A stretch of DNA of 64,000 nt from Nonlabens spongiae (GTDB lineage: Bacteria > Bacteroidota > Bacteroidia > Flavobacteriales > Flavobacteriaceae), in assembly GCF_002117125.1 (NCBI RefSeq), contig NZ_CP019344.1, forward strand, positions 3,093,501 to 3,157,500, read 5' to 3'. A program made the translations under genes and the position numbers. This document shows, in pieces, positions 36,925 to 45,527 of the stretch; the first letter of the stretch is position 1, and the number at the start of each line of letters is the position of its first letter. The notes under the pieces were generated by a model, which saw nothing but the letters and a program-made list of their open reading frames with translations, was not told where the DNA came from and searched no databases.

Positions 36925-37887
36925 TTAAGCGAGGCTTACTCTCTTAAATCCTACTACGTCAGCATTTTTTGAGTCTACATACTCAGCGACCGTTTTCTTA
37001 TCGTCCATGATGAAGTTTTGGTCAAGCAAAGCTTGTTCTTTATCAAGAGAAGAGTTGTCTGCGATGTAACGATCAATCTTTCCAGGAATGATGCGATCCC
37101 AGATTTTTTCTGGTTTACCTTCATCGGCAAGTTCTTTTTCAAATCTCGCTTTCGCGGAAGCGATAGCATCATCAGTCAACTGTGATCTAGAGATAAACTC
37201 TGGTACGTTTTTAAGAGGTTTGCCCAAACGTCCCAACTCGATATTATCTTTCTCGATAGCAGCGATACGAGCCTCAGTCTCAGCTTGTACATATGCTGGG
37301 TCAAAATCTTTGTAAGAAAGGGTAGTGGCACCCATAGAAGCAACCTGCATTGAAACAGATTTTGCCACTTCTTCTTGATTCTCGCTATTTGTAGAAAGAC
37401 CAGTTAAAGCACCGATTTTGTTACCGTGTACATAACCGCCTACAAATGGTGCCTCTAATACTTCAAAACCACCTATCTCAAGTTTTTCACCTATTACTCC
37501 AGTCTGCTCAGTAAGCTTTTCTTCAACCGTCATATCACCTAGTGATGCAGAAAGAAGTTCTTCTTTAGAGTTGCACTCGATAGCTTTATCACCTATCTGG
37601 TTTGCAAGCTCTACATAAGAGTCATTCTTTGCAACGAAGTCAGTCTCACAGTTCAGAGAGAAAACAACACCTCTCGTGTTATCATCATTGATCTTTGCAA
37701 CAACAACACCCTCAGCAGTCTCACGGTCAGCACGCTTAGCAGCTACCTTTTGACCTTTTTTTCTAAGGATCTCGATTGCTTTATCAAAATCACCTTCAGC
37801 TTCTACGAGGGCTTTTTTACAGTCCATCATACCAGCACCGGTGGTCTTTCTCAATTTACCTACGTCAGCAGCAGATATTTTAGCCAT
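36925..37887 (-). CDS. tsf: Translation elongation factor Ts
   Basis: 320 residues. The N-terminal UBA-like helix bundle (KISAADVGKLRKTTGAGMMD) and the EF-Tu-contacting motif TDFVAKN are present. It catalyses GDP/GTP exchange on EF-Tu. It is 37 bases after rpsB in the standard rpsB-tsf operon. Near residue 246 a one-mismatch palindromic repeat copy encodes ASAKA. Confidence 0.97.
   Translation of the reverse strand: MAKISAADVGKLRKTTGAGMMDCKKALVEAEGDFDKAIEILRKKGQKVAAKRADRETAEGVVVAKINDDNTRGVVFSLNCETDFVAKNDSYVELANQIGDKAIECNSKEELLSASLGDMTVEEKLTEQTGVIGEKLEIGGFEVLEAPFVGGYVHGNKIGALTGLSTNSENQEEVAKSVSMQVASMGATTLSYKDFDPAYVQAETEARIAAIEKDNIELGRLGKPLKNVPEFISRSQLTDDAIASAKARFEKELADEGKPEKIWDRIIPGKIDRYIADNSSLDKEQALLDQNFIMDDKKTVAEYVDSKNADVVGFKRVSLA
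37147..37162. repeat. Palindromic repeat copy, 1 mismatch, inside tsf
   Basis: CGCTTTCGCGGAAGCG, read as ASAKA. Confidence 0.7.
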
Positions 37888-37923
37888 TTTTATATGTTTT
37901 AGTCTAGCTGTGCTAGGGGTTAT

Positions 37924-38703
37924 TTATTCTTCTTCGTCTTTAGATTCAGCAGTCTTCTTAGCTTTCTTTTCAGCTTTATCTTTAGAAGATTGTTCATCAT
38001 CATTTTTAGAACTCTTACGCTCTTGGTGACCTTCGATGATGGCATCAGTAGCCGCCTTCACAATAATATCGATAGACTTGCTCGCATCATCATTTGATGG
38101 GATCACAAAGTCGATCTCACGAGGGTTAGAGTTAGTGTCAGCCATTGCAAAAATTGGAATACCCAATTTCATAGCTTCTTTTACTGCAATGTGCTCACGT
38201 ACTGTGTCCACGATGAAAAGAGCTGCAGGCATGCGAGTCATGTCAGAGATAGAACCAAGGTTTTTCTCTAGCTTAGCTCTCATACGGTCTACTTGAAGAC
38301 GTTCTTTCTTAGAAAGTGTCTCGTAACGACCGTCCTTCTTCATGCGATCAACCATAGCCATTTTCTTAACGGCTTTACGGATGGTTACAAAGTTAGTAAG
38401 CATACCACCTGGCCATCTTTCTGTGATGTAAGGCATGTTAGCATTACCAGCGTGCTCTGCTACGATATCTTTTGCTTGCTTCTTAGTAGCAACAAAAAGG
38501 ACCTTGCGACCAGAAGCAGCAATCTTGCGCAATGCATTTTTTGCTTCTTCAAGCTTTGCAGCTGTTTTGTAAAGATTAATGATGTGGATCCCGTTACGCT
38601 CCATGTAGATGTACGGAGCCATGTTAGGGTCCCATTTACGGGTAAGGTGACCAAAGTGCACCCCTGCGTCAAGAAGACTCTTGACTTCTGTGTTATTTGC
38701 CAT
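37924..38703 (-). CDS. rpsB: 30S ribosomal protein S2
   Basis: 259 residues from the ATG at 38703, which gives MANNTEVKSLLDAGVHFGHL; ten extra codons upstream are out of line with the family. The conserved LDAGVHFGHL, KRWD-like WNPNM and the VDTVREHIAVKEA and DTNSNPREIDFVIP motifs are clear. The C-terminus is extended and highly charged (KSSKNDDEQSSKDKAEKKAK). tsf follows in the same operon. Confidence 0.97.
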   Translation of the reverse strand: MANNTEVKSLLDAGVHFGHLTRKWDPNMAPYIYMERNGIHIINLYKTAAKLEEAKNALRKIAASGRKVLFVATKKQAKDIVAEHAGNANMPYITERWPGGMLTNFVTIRKAVKKMAMVDRMKKDGRYETLSKKERLQVDRMRAKLEKNLGSISDMTRMPAALFIVDTVREHIAVKEAMKLGIPIFAMADTNSNPREIDFVIPSNDDASKSIDIIVKAATDAIIEGHQERKSSKNDDEQSSKDKAEKKAKKTAESKDEEE

Positions 38704-38846
38704 GTTTAATAGTTTACGTTCTGTCGATAGCAATAATCAAGTGGTTGCAACGCTCTCGCGCTGCGCGCCTTAATCATTTAGATGCTAAACTAGCTCTGGT
38801 GGCAACCAGGCGTGACAGCAAATTAAAAAAATATAAAAAAGAACAA

Positions 38847-38876
38847 ATCCCGATCAATGTGTGAAATGATCGGGAT
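38847..38876 (-). terminator. Rho-independent terminator after rplM-rpsI
   Basis: A 10-bp perfect stem (ATCCCGATCA / TGATCGGGAT) with a T-rich stretch beyond it on the minus strand. It ends the rplM-rpsI unit and separates it from rpsB-tsf. Confidence 0.75.
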
Positions 38877-38885
38877 GAAAATTGT

Positions 38886-39272
38886 TTAACGTTTAGAGAA
38901 CTGGAATTTCTTCCTTGCTTTCTTCTGACCAAATTTCTTACGCTCGACCATTCTTGGGTCACGAGTCATAAGACCTTCTGGTTTTAATGCTTTGCGATTC
39001 TCTTCATCAAGCTCTACAAGAGCTCTTGAGATCGCAAGTCTTACAGCTTCTGCCTGACCCGTAATACCACCACCATTTACGTTGATGCTTACATCATAGT
39101 TACCCATGGTTTCCGTAAGCTGGAAAGGTTGAGTTACCTTATACTGCAATACACCAGTGGTAAAGTAGTCTTTAAGATCTTTCTTGTTAACCGTTACATC
39201 TCCTTTACCTTCAGAAAGATAAATTCTGGCTACGGCTGTTTTTCTACGTCCTATTTTGTGTAAGGTATCCAT
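38886..39272 (-). CDS. rpsI: 30S ribosomal protein S9
   Basis: 128 residues ending in the conserved basic tail RKKFQFSKR that reaches the P site. The KIGRRKTAVARIYL start and the NGGGITGQAEAVRLAISRAL motif are diagnostic. It starts one base after rplM. Confidence 0.97.
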   Translation of the reverse strand: MDTLHKIGRRKTAVARIYLSEGKGDVTVNKKDLKDYFTTGVLQYKVTQPFQLTETMGNYDVSINVNGGGITGQAEAVRLAISRALVELDEENRKALKPEGLMTRDPRMVERKKFGQKKARKKFQFSKR

Positions 39273-39273
39273 A

Positions 39274-39729
39274 TTACTTTACCTCGTTAAGATTAATAGT
39301 TCTAGGCTGTTGTGCTTCTTGATCATGTTCTAATCCCACATAAACCTTTAAGTTACGATAGATCGCACTTCCAAGTTTGTTCTTTGGCAACATCCCTTTA
39401 ATGGCATTTTCAACCACTCTTGCTGGATCTTTGTCATAAAGCTCCTGAGCAGTAAGACTACGCTGACCACCAGGATAACCTGTATGTCTTAAGTAGGTCT
39501 TGTCGTTCCACTTGTTACCACTCAACTTGATCTTCTCAGCGTTGATGATTATGACGTTGTCACCACAGTCTACGTGAGGAGTGTAGTTAGTCTTGTACTT
39601 TCCTCTCAAAAACTTGGCAGCGATAGATGCCATACGTCCCAAAGGCTGGTCAGCCGCATCAATCAATACCCATTCCTTGGATACTGTCGCGCTGTTTGCT
39701 GATACCGTTTTATAACTTAAAGTATTCAC
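39274..39729 (-). CDS. rplM: 50S ribosomal protein L13
   Basis: 151 residues with the L13 motifs KEWVLIDAADQPLGRMAS and HTGYPGG, and the GMLPKNKLGSAIYRNLKVY block. First gene of the rplM-rpsI operon. Confidence 0.97.
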   Translation of the reverse strand: MNTLSYKTVSANSATVSKEWVLIDAADQPLGRMASIAAKFLRGKYKTNYTPHVDCGDNVIIINAEKIKLSGNKWNDKTYLRHTGYPGGQRSLTAQELYDKDPARVVENAIKGMLPKNKLGSAIYRNLKVYVGLEHDQEAQQPRTINLNEVK

Positions 39730-39898
39730 CTTGAAATAATTTTATTGCGTGTTCAGATTTTAGATGCTAAAATCGGGCTGCAAATGTAATCTTTTTAATT
39801 TGATTGACAAGTAACTGCGTTTTTTTTATCAAAGTATTTAAAGGCATATTTTAAAATAGAGACGCCGTTCTCAACAATTGATTTGTGATTTGTGAAGT

Positions 39899-39920
39899 TC
39901 TCGCTTTCGCGAAAGCGAGA
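39899..39920. repeat. Palindromic repeat copy (perfect, extended to 22 bp)
   Basis: The 16-bp consensus is flanked by a further TCT/AGA, giving TCTCGCTTTCGCGAAAGCGA plus GA. It lies between rplM and the DUF427 gene. Confidence 0.85.
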
Positions 39921-39937
39921 TAAACACTCACTTTATG

Positions 39938-40219
39938 CTACTCTTTAACCTCAACACCTTTCCAAAAGGCAACGTAATCTTTAATTTCCTCGGCCGCATG
40001 CTTTGGGTCTGGATAATACCAAGCCGCGTCTTTACTTTCCTTTCCATCTACGGTGATGTGATAATAGCTGGCAATGCCCTTCCATGGGCATTTTGTGTGC
40101 GTATTGCTTTCAGAAAAGTAATTTTCTTTGATACTACTTGCCGGAAAGTAGTGATTCTTTTCAATTACGATGGTGTCATCGCTTTCTGCAATTACTTGAT
40201 TGTTATAAATAGCTTTCAT
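39938..40219 (-). CDS. DUF427 domain protein
   Basis: 93 residues, the full domain: an N-terminal VIAESDDTIVIEKNHYFP strand, the CPWKGIASYYH motif and AAWYYPDPKHAAEEI are DUF427 signatures. Such a compact all-beta fold occurs alone or fused to other domains; enzymatic role unproven. It starts 6 bases after egtD and is the third gene of the ergothioneine-type operon, which suggests a role in the same metabolism. Confidence 0.88.
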   Translation of the reverse strand: MKAIYNNQVIAESDDTIVIEKNHYFPASSIKENYFSESNTHTKCPWKGIASYYHITVDGKESKDAAWYYPDPKHAAEEIKDYVAFWKGVEVKE

Positions 40220-40225
40220 TAGGCT

Positions 40226-41194
40226 TTATCGATTTTTACTGGTAAAGGTGTAATTTTTAAAAAGCTTCTGATCATCTTCATAGATGCTCGAGATCTCAAG
40301 CCCTGCCTCACTGGCTAACCAATCCACCACCTCGTCATCATATTTTTGAGAGACTTCTGTATGGATGGTTTCCCATTTCTTGAATTCTACTTTAAGGTCG
40401 AGATCTTTAATGTGTACCTTACAGGGTTCAGTAGCAAGTAAAAAACTCTTAGCGGTACCGGTTTCTGGATCGTAGGATTCCCAGTGGTCAAAGTCATTTA
40501 CGGGAAAATCTGCTGACATCTCCTTATTGAGTCTATGCAATAAATTGCGGTTGAACTCCTGAGTAACCCCAGTTTTATCGGCATAGGCGTTCTGGATGAC
40601 AATAGGGTCCTTTTTCTGGTCAAAGCCCATAAACAAAGAGTCTTGGGGAGACATAAGCTCTCTTATCTGATTCAAAAAATCAATCGCTTCAGGGTGTTTA
40701 AGATTGCCTATATTAGATCCCAGGACCAATATGAGCTTAGGTCGTTTATTATATCGCGCCAGGTCTTTCAAAACATTAAAATATAACCCTTGTTCACCCT
40801 GAACATCCATTTCTGGCCACTTTTTCTTGAGAGATTTAGTTAATTCATCAATACTGTGCTTGCTTATATCAATAGGTATATACGTGAATTCTACTTGATC
40901 CTTGTGCAGCTGTTCCAGTAATAACTTTGTTTTCTTACCATCTCCAGCACCCAATTCTATTAAGTCAAAACCACCGTTTACCTCAAACTTGCTGCTGATG
41001 TCTTTTTTATACTTATCGATGATGTTGTATTCAGCATTAGTTAGATAGTATTCTGGTAGGTTCATGATCTGCTGAAAAAGTTCATCACCGCGATCGTCAT
41101 AAATATATTTTGAACTTAAGTACTTAGGATAAGAGGTGAGACCTTCTCTCACGTGATCTTTGAATTCTTGAATAAAGCTTTCTTGTTTGGTCAT
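40226..41194 (-). CDS. egtD: L-histidine N-alpha-trimethyltransferase EgtD
   Basis: 322 residues. The DRGDELFQQIMNLPEYYLTN segment, the SAM motif LIELGAGDGKKT and YIPIDISKHSI and LGSNIGNL motifs are those of EgtD. It converts histidine to hercynine with three SAM, the first step of ergothioneine synthesis in the cytoplasm. It lies between egtB (59 bases upstream) and DUF427. Confidence 0.93.
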   Translation of the reverse strand: MTKQESFIQEFKDHVREGLTSYPKYLSSKYIYDDRGDELFQQIMNLPEYYLTNAEYNIIDKYKKDISSKFEVNGGFDLIELGAGDGKKTKLLLEQLHKDQVEFTYIPIDISKHSIDELTKSLKKKWPEMDVQGEQGLYFNVLKDLARYNKRPKLILVLGSNIGNLKHPEAIDFLNQIRELMSPQDSLFMGFDQKKDPIVIQNAYADKTGVTQEFNRNLLHRLNKEMSADFPVNDFDHWESYDPETGTAKSFLLATEPCKVHIKDLDLKVEFKKWETIHTEVSQKYDDEVVDWLASEAGLEISSIYEDDQKLFKNYTFTSKNR

Positions 41195-41253
41195 GCCAAT
41201 TGCGTGATTGGGGTTAGGGTTAAATAGAATTGATTCTTAACTGAAAAGTAGAT

Positions 41254-42429
41254 TTATAGAGATTTTGCGAGTCTAAGTCCAGTAAATTGCCATCTAAGAT
41301 AAGAATGAAAGAAATTACGGTAGGTTTTTCGCACATGATGGTCGGGAGTTGCGATGGAACTACCACGCAATACTTTTTGATTTACCATAAATTTTCCATT
41401 GTACTCACCCAGCGCTCCGTCTGGTTTTGAATAGTTGGGGTAGGGTAGGTAGGCGCTCTCCGTCCATTCCCACCTCTTGCCGTAGTCAAATTTTGACGAG
41501 GCGACTTCCCACTCAAATTCTGTAGGCAAGCGCATACCTTTCCATTGTGCAAAGGCAAAAGCCTCGTAGTATGAAATGTGGGTCACGGTCGCGTTTGGGT
41601 CGATTGCCTTTGCACCGCCTAGCAGGTATTGTTTCCAGACACCATTTTCCTGGAACCAATACATGGGATGCTGAATATCGTTCTTCTTAACCCAGTCCCA
41701 GCCCTCAGTATGCCATAACAATACGTTAGCATAGCCACCGTCATTAATGAACTCCAGCCACTCTCCATTGGTCACCAATTTGTTTGCAATTGCGTAGGGT
41801 TCTAAAAATACACGATGCCTGGGTAGCTCATTATCATAACAAAAATCCTCGCAGTCGTGGCCTATGTGATAGATACCATCTTTTATCGAGATAAATTCAG
41901 TTTTGCTGTTTTCAATAAACTCCTCACTTTCCACTTCACCATAAACTGGTAACAGTGGATTATTCCCGAGAATATATTTAATATCAGTAAGTAACAATTC
42001 TTGATGCTGCTTCTCGTGATGAATTCCTATTTCAAGGATGTGTCGATTATCTTCATCGAGGTGGTTTTTGCAAAATTCCTTCATCGCCTCTGTGACATGC
42101 TGGCGGTAGGCATAAACCTCCTTGACGCTGGGCCGGCTTAGGTTACCTCTATCGGTTCTTACCACACGTTTTCCCACGCTCTCATAATAGCTGTTGAATA
42201 CATACGCATATTCAGGATGGTAGCGTTTGTAGCCCGGTATAAAAGCGTCGAGCAAGAACTCTTCAAAAAACCACGTGGTATGACCCAGGTGCCATTTGGG
42301 TGGCGATACATCCACAATGGGTTGTACCACATAATCTTCCGTTTGTAAAGGTTGACACATTTCCTCGGTACGGGATCGTGTAGACAGGAAAAGTTCGCAG
42401 AGTTGAGCTGTAGGAATCATTCTCATCAA
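41254..42429 (-). CDS. egtB: Hercynine sulfoxide synthase EgtB
   Basis: 391 residues: an N-terminal DinB-like domain with the iron-binding His motifs (KWHLGHTTWFFEE and IHHEKQHQELL), then an FGE-sulfatase-like domain (PRHRVFLEPYAIANKLVTNG, GMRLPTEFEWEVA, and FHSYLRWQFTGLRLAKS at the end). EgtB joins a thiol (cysteine or gamma-glutamylcysteine) to hercynine with O2. Neither EgtC nor EgtA is nearby, so use of cysteine directly is plausible. The final C-S lyase is not in the window. Confidence 0.92.
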   Translation of the reverse strand: MMRMIPTAQLCELFLSTRSRTEEMCQPLQTEDYVVQPIVDVSPPKWHLGHTTWFFEEFLLDAFIPGYKRYHPEYAYVFNSYYESVGKRVVRTDRGNLSRPSVKEVYAYRQHVTEAMKEFCKNHLDEDNRHILEIGIHHEKQHQELLLTDIKYILGNNPLLPVYGEVESEEFIENSKTEFISIKDGIYHIGHDCEDFCYDNELPRHRVFLEPYAIANKLVTNGEWLEFINDGGYANVLLWHTEGWDWVKKNDIQHPMYWFQENGVWKQYLLGGAKAIDPNATVTHISYYEAFAFAQWKGMRLPTEFEWEVASSKFDYGKRWEWTESAYLPYPNYSKPDGALGEYNGKFMVNQKVLRGSSIATPDHHVRKTYRNFFHSYLRWQFTGLRLAKSL

Positions 42430-42452
42430 ATGTAGGATGAAAAATAGAATTC

Positions 42453-42468
42453 CGCTTTCGCGAAAGCG
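42453..42468. repeat. Palindromic repeat copy (perfect), between TonB-like gene and egtB
   Basis: Perfect copy in the intergenic gap upstream of egtB. Confidence 0.85.
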
Positions 42469-42490
42469 TTAACATAAACCTAAACCAGCT

Positions 42491-43342
42491 CTAGTGTCTC
42501 TCGCCGCCGTATCTAATACTATATTTTAATTGAAAAGATAGTCGTAGAGGAACGGGTGAACCATCGCTTCCTACTGCTGGCTCTATTTCTGGAAGTGTTT
42601 TAATGACGCGCTCCACCTCTTCACGGATTTTCTCATGTTTGTTTACCACCTTCACATCAGCTGGACGTCCCGAAGGGTCTACGGTAAGATAAATATGAAT
42701 GTTGAGTACGCTCTCTTGTACGCCAGGCAAATTGGCAATGCGGTCATCCATATTTTCTACTATGTAATCCATTATGGATTGTTGCAAGCACTGAGCAAGT
42801 TTTGAATTATCAGAGCCTTTGCAGCCGGGATATACGGCCACCTTTGTAATTTCTAATTCTGATCCGCCCATTAAATCACTTATCTCCTCAGAGGAGAGCG
42901 GTCGGTAAAAAACATTCTTAACCTCGTCGCCGTCCAAAATGAGTTCATAGCGTAGCACGGATCTGAAACTAGACGATACTCCATAATTCTGAACGTCTTT
43001 TGGCATATTCATACGTGGCAATGTAAGGTTTGCCATATCCAGTGCATCCAGCGAGGCAGACTCGCCTTTGGTATGGACAAAATTCCCATCTTCATCAAAC
43101 AACAGGTTAAGACCTATATAACAGTATATCTTGCCATCAACCTGCTCCATGGGTTCAAAATAATCTTTAGGTAGATTTTGAAGATAAAATTGCGCAAGCT
43201 TATTATTCATACAGCGCGCTTTATTCTTTGCTCTGATACAGCCCGGATAGACTAAGTCAGCGTAAACCGTGTTCTCAAAAATCTGAGACTGAGTGGTCAT
43301 TGAAAATAAAGCTAATGTGATGGCAAGTAAAGTTTGTTTCAT
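42491..43342 (-). CDS. Secreted protein with two TonB-C-like domains
   Basis: 283 residues. Signal peptide (about 1-19, ending TQSQ) and two similar halves, each opening with a VYPGC/VYPGCKG motif near a Cys-containing KLAQC or MNNKLAQ stretch and ending in a strand-rich part (IHIYLTVDPSGRPADVKVV; EIEPAVGSDGSPVPLRLSF) like the C-terminal domain of TonB. No membrane helix besides the signal, so it is not a canonical energy transducer. Role unknown. Confidence 0.82.
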   Translation of the reverse strand: MKQTLLAITLALFSMTTQSQIFENTVYADLVYPGCIRAKNKARCMNNKLAQFYLQNLPKDYFEPMEQVDGKIYCYIGLNLLFDEDGNFVHTKGESASLDALDMANLTLPRMNMPKDVQNYGVSSSFRSVLRYELILDGDEVKNVFYRPLSSEEISDLMGGSELEITKVAVYPGCKGSDNSKLAQCLQQSIMDYIVENMDDRIANLPGVQESVLNIHIYLTVDPSGRPADVKVVNKHEKIREEVERVIKTLPEIEPAVGSDGSPVPLRLSFQLKYSIRYGGERH

Positions 43343-43377
43343 TGTCTTATAGTTTGGGCAAGGGTTTTATTTTTTAT

Positions 43378-43393
43378 TGCTTTCGCGAAAGCG
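43378..43393. repeat. Palindromic repeat copy (15 of 16 bases), intergenic
   Basis: TGCTTTCGCGAAAGCG, one outer base changed. Confidence 0.75.
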
Positions 43394-43416
43394 TAAATAA
43401 CTAACCTTAATAAAAA

Positions 43417-44067
43417 CTAAGGTCGATTTTCAAAATCTTTGTCAAATTCTCGATTGTAGTCAGAAGTTACCGGCTTCTCTTTTCTCTTCTGAATAAAATA
43501 AATGATCAGTACAACCACTGATGCTAGAACGCCAAAGATGATAAAGGTGATGATCCCACGCGCTGTGCTGAAGAAATTATGGGTACGCTCCTGCTTTTGT
43601 TGCTCGGCATTACGCAGCTTTTCATTCTCTTGAAAAATAGAATCCTGTTTTTTCTTGGTCTTTTTTATTTCAAGATTGATTGCTGTGTTTTTGGGAGCGA
43701 AATTTCGTTCTCGCGCCTCGCTCAAGGAAATACTGAGAGGGATACCCTGCCGGTGTTTAGTAAGTGGTAGAACAGTAAATTCTCCCTGTTTTGGAAAAAT
43801 CGCTCTCCTGCCGTTGTGTTGCTGGCGGTATAACAGCGAGTCTGACTGTTCATCACGTACCTCGATCATAAAATAATGAACATTGCGATGTGCTTTCCAC
43901 CGCAGTTCTATTTCTGATCAAGTCTCTAACTCTTTAATGTTTAAATCCCTTACATATAGACGCTTAGCAACAGGCAGTGAGGTGGTGTCTATTTCATAGT
44001 TAGCATACTCTTGTGCATTAAGCACAGAGGTGAGGGCTAACCAGCAAGTGGTAATGGTGAATTTTAG
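43417..44067 (-). pseudogene. Broken gene for a signal-peptide and one-helix membrane protein
   Basis: The open part (43417-43869) gives 150 residues with one C-terminal helix (about 107-129) and a basic tail. Read in the same frame upstream, the minus strand gives a plausible signal peptide (LKFTITTCWLALTSVLNAQ) and further secreted-like sequence, then a TGA at 43918-43920, then IELRWKAHRNVHYFMIEVRD, which joins into one domain. At the 5' end the expected start is CTA; I find no ATG, GTG or TTG upstream before thyA's stop. So both start and reading frame are damaged, or there are sequencing errors. The fibronectin-like look suggests a surface protein. thyA is the next gene upstream. Confidence 0.7.
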
Positions 44068-44104
44068 GGTTGAGATGGGTAAATGGTTTGGGTTGTAAAA
44101 TGTT

Positions 44105-44929
44105 TTATACTGCTACGATTCCTTTTATCGCTGGGTGTGGATTGTAGTTCTCAAGGGTAAAATCTTCATAACTGAATGAAAAAATGTCTTTAACTTCTGG
44201 ATTGATACGCATTTCTGGGAGTGGTCTACAATCTCTGGTTAATTGTAGCTTCACCTGATCCATCAAATTATTATAAATATGCACATCGCCGAAGGTATGA
44301 ATGAAATCTCCAGGCTCAAAACCACAAACCTGAGCCATCATCATGGTCAGTAAAGCATAGCTTGCAATGTTGAAAGGGACGCCTAAGAAAACATCTGCGC
44401 TGCGCTGGTAGAGCTGACAACTCAATTTGCCATTTGCTACATAAAATTGGAAAAACGCATGGCAAGGTGGTAATGCAGCTTTGCCTTCAGCAACATTTTG
44501 AGAAAAACTTTTATTTGTATCAGGCATCACGCTGGGATTCCAAGCGGTCACCATCATGCGGCGGCTGTTTGGATTATTTTTGAGTGTTTCTACCACTTCT
44601 TTGATCTGATCGATTCCCTCGCTGTTCCAGTTGCGCCATTGATGACCGTAAACGGGACCTAAGTCACCATGTTCATCTGCCCACTCGTTCCAGATACGTA
44701 CTTTATTCTCTTGAAGGTACTTTATGTTTGTATTGCCTTTCAATAACCACAAAAGTTCATAGATAATAGATTTGAGGTGAACTTTTTTTGTTGTGACAAG
44801 GGGGAAGCCTTCAGCGAGGTCGAAACGCATCTGGTGACCGAAAATGCTGCGCGTTCCCGTTCCAGTACGATCTCCCTTATCGACACCTTCATTTATAATA
44901 AGTTTCAGAAGATCATGGTATTGTTGCAT
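44105..44929 (-). CDS. thyA: Thymidylate synthase
   Basis: 274 residues. The catalytic Cys lies in [12 protein letters not shown], and the folate/dUMP block [20 protein letters not shown] and RKVH-like residues fit ThyA. It methylates dUMP using methylenetetrahydrofolate. Monocistronic here; folA (dihydrofolate reductase) is not adjacent. Confidence 0.97.
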   Translation of the reverse strand: MQQYHDLLKLIINEGVDKGDRTGTGTRSIFGHQMRFDLAEGFPLVTTKKVHLKSIIYELLWLLKGNTNIKYLQENKVRIWNEWADEHGDLGPVYGHQWRNWNSEGIDQIKEVVETLKNNPNSRRMMVTAWNPSVMPDTNKSFSQNVAEGKAALPPCHAFFQFYVANGKLSCQLYQRSADVFLGVPFNIASYALLTMMMAQVCGFEPGDFIHTFGDVHIYNNLMDQVKLQLTRDCRPLPEMRINPEVKDIFSFSYEDFTLENYNPHPAIKGIVAV

Positions 44930-45527
44930 GCTATCAATTTAGTTTTGAAAAATAAATTCCTGAGGCATTACTTCCAAATCTACCTTCTTTTTAATTCAAT
45001 TAGTTTTCAACTTGGATGAATCTCTTGCATTTCAAGACTCCTGCAGTAGGCACGATTATCTTATTTTAGAAGACTTAATGAAGGATTCTGCCCATGAAAT
45101 GGCACTGTCCATGCTCCCAAAGAAACTGAAAGAGCCTGTGTAAAAGTGTTTGTTCTAAAGATGCTTGATCGCGTAATTTCTGACCTTGACCTACGATAGC
45201 GATCCCTGTCAACTTTTTGGGATTAATGAGCTTATAGATTTCTGGTTTGATATTACAAAAAAGTGGTCTTTTAGAGATGTTAACAATCTTTTTGGTTTTA
45301 TAAAACTCATGGATTTCAGTAAACATCTTCTTGACACTTACGGTATTAATTTAGGCGGGATCATTGAAATCGCTTATTACATAGTTTTCAAAACAGTAAA
45401 TATCCCCTAAAGAGTAATCTAACTTTTTTATGTAGCCAGAGAATTCCAAAGAATTGTTTTATGAAATTGATTAGGTTGCCTCAAAGACAAAAGTGGATCG
45501 AAAAAACCTAATAAGATCTTAAAATTA
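44930..45527. other. About 600 bases with no supported gene
   Basis: Only short frames exist (83 codons minus at 45075-45326; 74 codons plus at 45186-45410). Neither product resembles a family I know. On the plus strand a 74-residue piece (from 45186) and an upstream piece ending KKLKEPV are broken by stops, so this may be a decayed gene. Nothing else is seen. Confidence 0.45.

Noticed and set aside
45075..45410. Two short frames (minus 83 codons, plus 74 codons)
   Set aside because: Neither product matches a known family and the plus frame is broken by stops upstream; possibly a decayed gene, listed only as a gap.
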